Below are positions 6,207 through 9,361 of a stretch of 9,361 bases of DNA, piece after piece. The position numbers were made by a program, and so were the translations under genes. How positions within the stretch are numbered: the first letter of the stretch is position 1; every line of letters starts with the position of its first letter. The notes below the pieces were generated by a model. It searched no databases. It was not told the origin of the DNA and saw only the letters and a list, made by a program, of their open reading frames with translations. Source of the stretch: Gammaproteobacteria bacterium (GTDB lineage Bacteria > Pseudomonadota > Gammaproteobacteria > Thiohalobacterales > Thiohalobacteraceae); contig JACRMO010000047.1 of the NCBI GenBank assembly GCA_016214925.1, forward strand, positions 1 to 9,361. The letters are read 5' to 3'.

Positions 6207-7004
6207 TCAGTCGTTTATGGCCATAAGCTGCCGTAAAGCCTGCTCCACGCGCAGGGCATCGGCCTCCACATCCACCCCTGGTCCGGGCTGTGTTACAGTC
6301 TCCGCGACATGAATTTTGTAGCCATGCCAGAGCGCGCGTAACTGCTCCAGCATTTCGATACTTTCCAGTGGAGCCGGCGTCAACCCACGATAGGCGCGCA
6401 GAAAACTGGCGCGATAGGCGTACAGGCCCAGATGACGCCGATGCGCGACGCCGGTCGGTAGCTGCTCGCGACTCACAGCGAAGGCATCGCGCGACCAGGG
6501 GATCGGCGCGCGGCTGAAATACAGCGCGAAGCCCGCGGCATCGCTGACCAGCTTGACCACATTCGGATCGAAGAACTCCGCCGCTGCGATGATAGGCGTG
6601 CACAGCGTGGCGATGGCCGCCTGCGGCTGGGTCGCGAGGTTGTCGGCGACTTGGCGTACTAAAGCCGGTGGCATCAGCGGTTCGTCGCCTTGCAGGTTGA
6701 CGATGATGGTGTCATCCGGCCAACCCAAGCGCTCGACGACCTCGGCCAGGCGATCGGTGCCGGAGGGATGCTCCGGCTTGGTCATTTCCACGGCCGCACC
6801 GAACCCGCGCGCGACCGTCTCGATACGCGTGTCGTCAGTGGCGATGACCACCTGTTCCGCACCGCTCTCGCAGGCACGCCGGTAAACATGTTCGACCATG
6901 GGTTTGCCGGCCAACTCGCGCAGCGGTTTGCCGGGTAGGCGCGACGAGCCGTAGCGCGCCGGAATGACGTGTATGGAGGGAGCCTTGTGGTTGTTCCTGA
7001 TCAT
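6207..7004 (-). CDS. kdsB: CMP-Kdo synthetase (3-deoxy-manno-octulosonate cytidylyltransferase)
   Basis: This 265-residue protein has the complete KdsB motif series. The nucleotide-binding loop IPARYGSSRLPGKPL is at 14-28, VVIATDD at 52-58, HPSGTDRLAEV at 79-89, NLQGDEPLMPP at 103-113, LYFSRAPIPW at 161-170, HLGLYAYR at 191-198, SIEMLEQLR at 215-223, and the metal-site region GVDVEAD at 243-249. The enzyme joins Kdo to CTP, giving the CMP-Kdo needed for LPS inner-core assembly in the cytoplasm. It runs about 17 residues longer than the E. coli enzyme, in part through an N-terminal extension (MIRNNHKAPS). Its ATG overlaps the stop of the upstream YcaR-like gene as ATGA, with AGAGG 4 nt upstream, so the two are probably translationally coupled. 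It is the last gene of the msbA-lpxK-ycaR-kdsB series and ends 14 bp from a convergent small gene, with no clear terminator. Confidence 0.96.
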   Translation of the reverse strand: MIRNNHKAPSIHVIPARYGSSRLPGKPLRELAGKPMVEHVYRRACESGAEQVVIATDDTRIETVARGFGAAVEMTKPEHPSGTDRLAEVVERLGWPDDTIIVNLQGDEPLMPPALVRQVADNLATQPQAAIATLCTPIIAAAEFFDPNVVKLVSDAAGFALYFSRAPIPWSRDAFAVSREQLPTGVAHRRHLGLYAYRASFLRAYRGLTPAPLESIEMLEQLRALWHGYKIHVAETVTQPGPGVDVEADALRVEQALRQLMAIND

Positions 7005-7183
7005 CCGACCTCTTCGTCCGGCGGCAGTGCCCGCGCCTCATCTTCCAGCATGACCGGAATGTCATCACGGATCGGATAGGCCAGCCGGTCGACTTTGCAC
7101 ACCAGCTCCTGTTCCGCCTTGCGGAACACCAGCGGCCCCTTGCAGATCGGACAGGCCAGGATATCGAGCAGTTTTTTGTCCAT
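7001..7183 (-). CDS. ycaR: YcaR-like Trm112-family small protein
   Basis: This protein is 60 residues, the same length as E. coli YcaR, and strongly similar to it throughout (MDKKLLDILACPICKGPL, then QELVCK, LAYPIRDDIPVMLEDEAR). The CPIC pair (C11, C14) and C29 resemble the zinc-ribbon start of the Trm112 family, but the usual fourth cysteine is missing, as in E. coli YcaR. Trm112 proteins in eukaryotes and archaea are activating partners of methyltransferases; the bacterial role is not settled. The start ATG 7183 is chosen because family similarity begins there and GAGG lies 7 nt upstream; the frame is open further upstream to 7303, inside the end of lpxK. The stop overlaps the kdsB start by 4 bp. 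The same pairing with kdsB in E. coli and Pseudomonas suggests a link to envelope synthesis or simple co-expression. Confidence 0.92.
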   Translation of the reverse strand: MDKKLLDILACPICKGPLVFRKAEQELVCKVDRLAYPIRDDIPVMLEDEARALPPDEEVG

Positions 7184-7256
7184 GGCGAACCTCGCGTGAG
7201 TTTCGGGGTATGGTAACAGGTGCGGGAAACGGATGAATCCCTGATGGTTCCCCGAT

Positions 7257-8228
7257 CTATCCCTGGTGGCGCAACAGCGCCAGTACTCGCCCAGCAAAAT
7301 CATCAGTCAGTTCAATCTGCGTGCCGACGGCCCAGACATTCGGCTGCGCGAAGCGTTGGCATTTGACCGCATCCTTTTCGGTCATGAGCAGCGCAGCGGC
7401 ACCGAAAGTCAGGTCGTCAGCGCGGTAGGCGTGGTGATCGGGGAAAGCATGCGTCTCAATGCGCAGCCCCTTGGCGCGCAGCGCGTTGAAGAAGCGCTCG
7501 GGATTGCCGATGCCGGCGATGGCATGAATGGGTTGTCCGCGGAACTGATCCAGTGAACGGCGTTCGCCGGTCTGCAAATTGACGGCGTCGTTGGCGTTCA
7601 CGCGCATCGCGAATTCGTCCGCGTCGGCCACTCCGTTGGCAACGATCAAATCGACCTCGCGCAGTCGCCGCGCCGGTTCGCGCAAGGGCCCTGCCGGCAG
7701 GCAATGACCGTTGCCGAAGCGGCGTTCGCCATCGACCACGGCGATCTCGATGTCGCGTCCGAGCGCGTAATGCTGCAAGCCGTCGTCGCTGATAATCACA
7801 TTGACGTCGGTTTCCGCGAGCAGCGCGCGCGCAGCAGCAACCCGATCCGGCGCCACCATCATCGGGCAGCCGGTAGCACGTGCCAACATGACGGGCTCAT
7901 CGCCGACCAGTGTGGGATCGCTGTCGGCGGTGACTGTCTGTGGCCAGTGGCTAGCTTTGCCACCATAGCCACGCGCGACGAGTCCGGGGCGATAGCCGTG
8001 TTCGCGCAGAAACCGCGTCAGCCAGATCACCAGCGGCGTCTTGCCCGTACCGCCGACGGTGAGATTGCCGACCACGATCACCGGCACGTTCAGTCGATGG
8101 GTTTTTTTGAGGCCCCAGCGATAGGCCAGACGACGCGTGACGATGGCCGCACAGTACAGCGCGCTCAGCGGCAACAGCGGCCAGGCCAGCGGTGTGCGGG
8201 TGTACCAGATATCATCGAGCGTGCGCAT
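7257..8228 (-). CDS. lpxK: Tetraacyldisaccharide 4'-kinase LpxK
   Basis: This encodes 323 residues from the ATG at 8228, close to the 328 of E. coli. LpxK phosphorylates the 4' position of the disaccharide lipid A precursor, giving lipid IVA, at the cytoplasmic face of the inner membrane. A hydrophobic N-terminal segment (about 14-32, LAWPLLPLSALYCAAIV) supplies the membrane contact. The Walker A loop is VGNLTVGGTGKTP (53-65, K63 and T64), followed by VARGYGGK (84-91), GDEPVMLA (109-116), the Walker B/catalytic stretch IISDDGLQHY (145-154), RRFGNG (169-174), AGPLREP (179-185), FPDHHAY (262-268) and TEKDAVKC (283-290). The start at 8228 gives the usual N-terminus (MRTLDDIWYTRTPLAW); a GTG at 8261 in the same frame lies inside a repeat arm and is probably not used. 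The ribosome site is poor. It is 73 bp upstream of ycaR and 153 bp downstream of msbA, a gap filled mostly by an inverted repeat. Confidence 0.95.
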   Translation of the reverse strand: MRTLDDIWYTRTPLAWPLLPLSALYCAAIVTRRLAYRWGLKKTHRLNVPVIVVGNLTVGGTGKTPLVIWLTRFLREHGYRPGLVARGYGGKASHWPQTVTADSDPTLVGDEPVMLARATGCPMMVAPDRVAAARALLAETDVNVIISDDGLQHYALGRDIEIAVVDGERRFGNGHCLPAGPLREPARRLREVDLIVANGVADADEFAMRVNANDAVNLQTGERRSLDQFRGQPIHAIAGIGNPERFFNALRAKGLRIETHAFPDHHAYRADDLTFGAAALLMTEKDAVKCQRFAQPNVWAVGTQIELTDDFAGRVLALLRHQG

Positions 8229-8245
8229 TATTCGGAGGAACCTGA

Positions 8246-8367
8246 TTGCACACCAAAGCACGCAAAGAGCACAAAGTAAGGCCCCGCTTGGGATGAGAAC
8301 ATATTCCTTATAGCGGCACTTTTTCTTTTCATTGTGTCAGTTTTTCTTTGCGTACTTTGGTGTGCAA
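8246..8367. repeat. 122-bp inverted-repeat (MITE-like) element between msbA and lpxK
   Basis: Arms of 22 bp at 8246-8267 and 8346-8367 are inverted copies with one mismatch (8259 against 8354). Each contains GCACACCAAAG followed by ACGCAAAG. Inward, GAGCACAAAG (8268-8277 region) and CATTGTGTC (8330-8338) extend the symmetry loosely. The roughly 78-bp centre is AT-richer than the flanks. Short runs of the form CACAAAG/CGCAAAG inside a long palindrome are typical of a dispersed non-coding repeat seen in many proteobacterial genomes. No transposase and no clear target duplication are visible (flanks CCTGA and ATATA). It starts 14 bp after the msbA stop and ends 17 bp before the lpxK start, so it occupies nearly the whole intergenic gap and may form a long hairpin in the shared transcript. 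Confidence 0.75.
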
Positions 8368-8381
8368 ATATAGCTGGACAA

Positions 8382-9361
8382 TCAACCTGCCACCGCATCG
8401 CGGAACTGCAACCGATACAGGGCCGCATAACGGCCCTCCTGCGCCAGAAGTTCCGCATGGCGACCTGACTCGACGATGCGGCCGTCGTCCATCACCAGGA
8501 TCTGATCGGCTTTCTCGACGGTGGAGAGGCGATGTGCGATGACCAGCGTGGTGCGCCCTTGCATCAGCGTCTCCAGGGCGGACTGAATCGCGCGTTCGGA
8601 TTCGGTGTCCAGCGCCGAGGTTGCTTCATCGAGGATGAGAATGGGCGCGTCTTTCAACAAGGCGCGTGCTATCGCCAGACGCTGGCGTTGGCCGCCCGAC
8701 AGCAACACGCCCTTTTCGCCCACCACAGTGTCGAAGCCCTGCGGCAATTGCCGGACGAAGTCCAGCGCATGGGCGATCTGCGCGGCGCGTTCGATGTCGG
8801 CGCGACTGACATCGGGCCGGCCGTAGGCGATGTTGTTGGCGACGCTATCGTTGAACAGCATCACGTCTTGACTGACCAGAGCGATCTGCGCGCGCAGATC
8901 GGTCAGCCGATACTCGCGGATATCGATGCCATCGAGCCGCACACTGCCCTGCTCCACATCGTAGAAACGCGGCAGCAGCCCGGCGAGGGTCGATTTGCCG
9001 CTGCCGGAACGACCGACCAGGGCGATCATCTGCCCGGGCGCCGCGGTAAACGACAAGTCTTTCAGTACCGGCGGCTGTTCCGGTTGATAGCGAAAACTCA
9101 CCGCGTGGAATTCCACCGCACCGTGCGCACGCGCCAGCGTGCGTGTGCCGGTATCCGGTTCGGGCTGTTCATCGAGTAAGGTGAAAATACTCTCGGCCGC
9201 GGCGATGCCGCGTTGCAACGAAGCGTTTACTGTACTCAGACGTTTGAGACAGGGCATCAGCAGCATCATGGCGGCGATGAAAGACACGAAATCGCCGGGG
9301 GTGATGTTGTTGTGCGCGGAATCGAGCGTGGCCAGATAAATCACCCCGGCCAGTACGCTCG
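8382..9361 (-). CDS. msbA: Lipid A export ATP-binding/permease MsbA, C-terminal part (cut by window edge)
   Basis: About 326 codons are visible and the gene runs off the right edge; the GTG at 9344 is internal, not a start. What remains is the end of the last transmembrane helix region (about 9361-9250, ITPGDFVSFIAAMMLLMPCLKRLSTVNASLQRGIAAAESIF) and a complete nucleotide-binding domain. This has Walker A GRSGSGKST (9014-8988), Q-loop VSQDVMLFND, signature LSGGQRQRLAIARALL (from 8702), Walker B ILILDEATSALD and H-loop IAHRLST. The linker following the last helix is typical of MsbA, and the gene order msbA-lpxK matches E. coli, so MsbA is preferred over other exporters with fused domains. MsbA is an inner-membrane homodimer that flips core-lipid A to the periplasmic leaflet using ATP. 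In Pseudomonas msbA is not beside lpxK, so this arrangement is closer to the enteric one. A 122-bp inverted repeat begins 14 bp after its stop. Confidence 0.9.
   Translation of the reverse strand, partial: SVLAGVIYLATLDSAHNNITPGDFVSFIAAMMLLMPCLKRLSTVNASLQRGIAAAESIFTLLDEQPEPDTGTRTLARAHGAVEFHAVSFRYQPEQPPVLKDLSFTAAPGQMIALVGRSGSGKSTLAGLLPRFYDVEQGSVRLDGIDIREYRLTDLRAQIALVSQDVMLFNDSVANNIAYGRPDVSRADIERAAQIAHALDFVRQLPQGFDTVVGEKGVLLSGGQRQRLAIARALLKDAPILILDEATSALDTESERAIQSALETLMQGRTTLVIAHRLSTVEKADQILVMDDGRIVESGRHAELLAQEGRYAALYRLQFRDAVAG

Overview
The window is about 60% GC by eye and reads as a continuous piece of a gammaproteobacterial chromosome. Every recognisable gene is a housekeeping or envelope gene whose closest remembered relatives are those of Escherichia coli and Pseudomonas. 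RNase E aligns with the E. coli enzyme almost residue for residue through its catalytic half, and the gene order mixes two familiar neighbourhoods: sppA / HAD phosphatase / rluC <-> rne / LMW tyrosine phosphatase / kdsB (as in Pseudomonas) and msbA-lpxK-ycaR-kdsB (as in E. coli). The exact genus cannot be read from the sequence. A non-enteric, possibly purple-sulfur-type or related, gammaproteobacterium is an inference only.

Layout. (1) Positions 1-2143, minus strand: rluC, then a HAD-family phosphatase, then the start of sppA, which runs off the left edge. They are spaced like one transcription unit. (2) Positions 2144-2663: a divergent control region. It holds a good sigma70-type promoter (TTGATA-17 bp-TATAGT) firing toward rne and an approximately 400-nt leader with several strong stem-loops, very like the autoregulatory rne leader of E. 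coli in length and position. (3) Positions 2664-5171, plus strand: rne, with an intact catalytic half, a membrane-anchoring amphipathic helix, and a short Arg- and Pro-rich scaffold tail. (4) Positions 5172-5313: a three-stem palindromic repeat (REP/MITE-like) between the convergent genes rne and LMW-PTP. (5) Positions 5314-5790, minus strand: LMW protein tyrosine phosphatase. (6) Positions 5923-6192, plus strand: a small gene I cannot assign, divergent from the phosphatase and convergent on kdsB. (7) Positions 6207-9361, minus strand: msbA (5' end off the right edge), an inverted-repeat element, lpxK, a 60-residue YcaR/Trm112-like protein, and kdsB.

How the genes work together. The right-hand block serves lipopolysaccharide inner-core assembly: LpxK phosphorylates lipid A at the 4' position, KdsB activates Kdo for transfer to it, and MsbA flips the finished core-lipid A across the inner membrane. 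The left block covers RNA metabolism (RNase E, the 23S pseudouridine synthase RluC) and membrane-protein housekeeping (SppA). No phage, transposase, CRISPR, tRNA or rRNA gene is visible. The least explained items are the small unassigned gene, the two dispersed-repeat-like palindromes placed between operon genes, and the structured rne leader.
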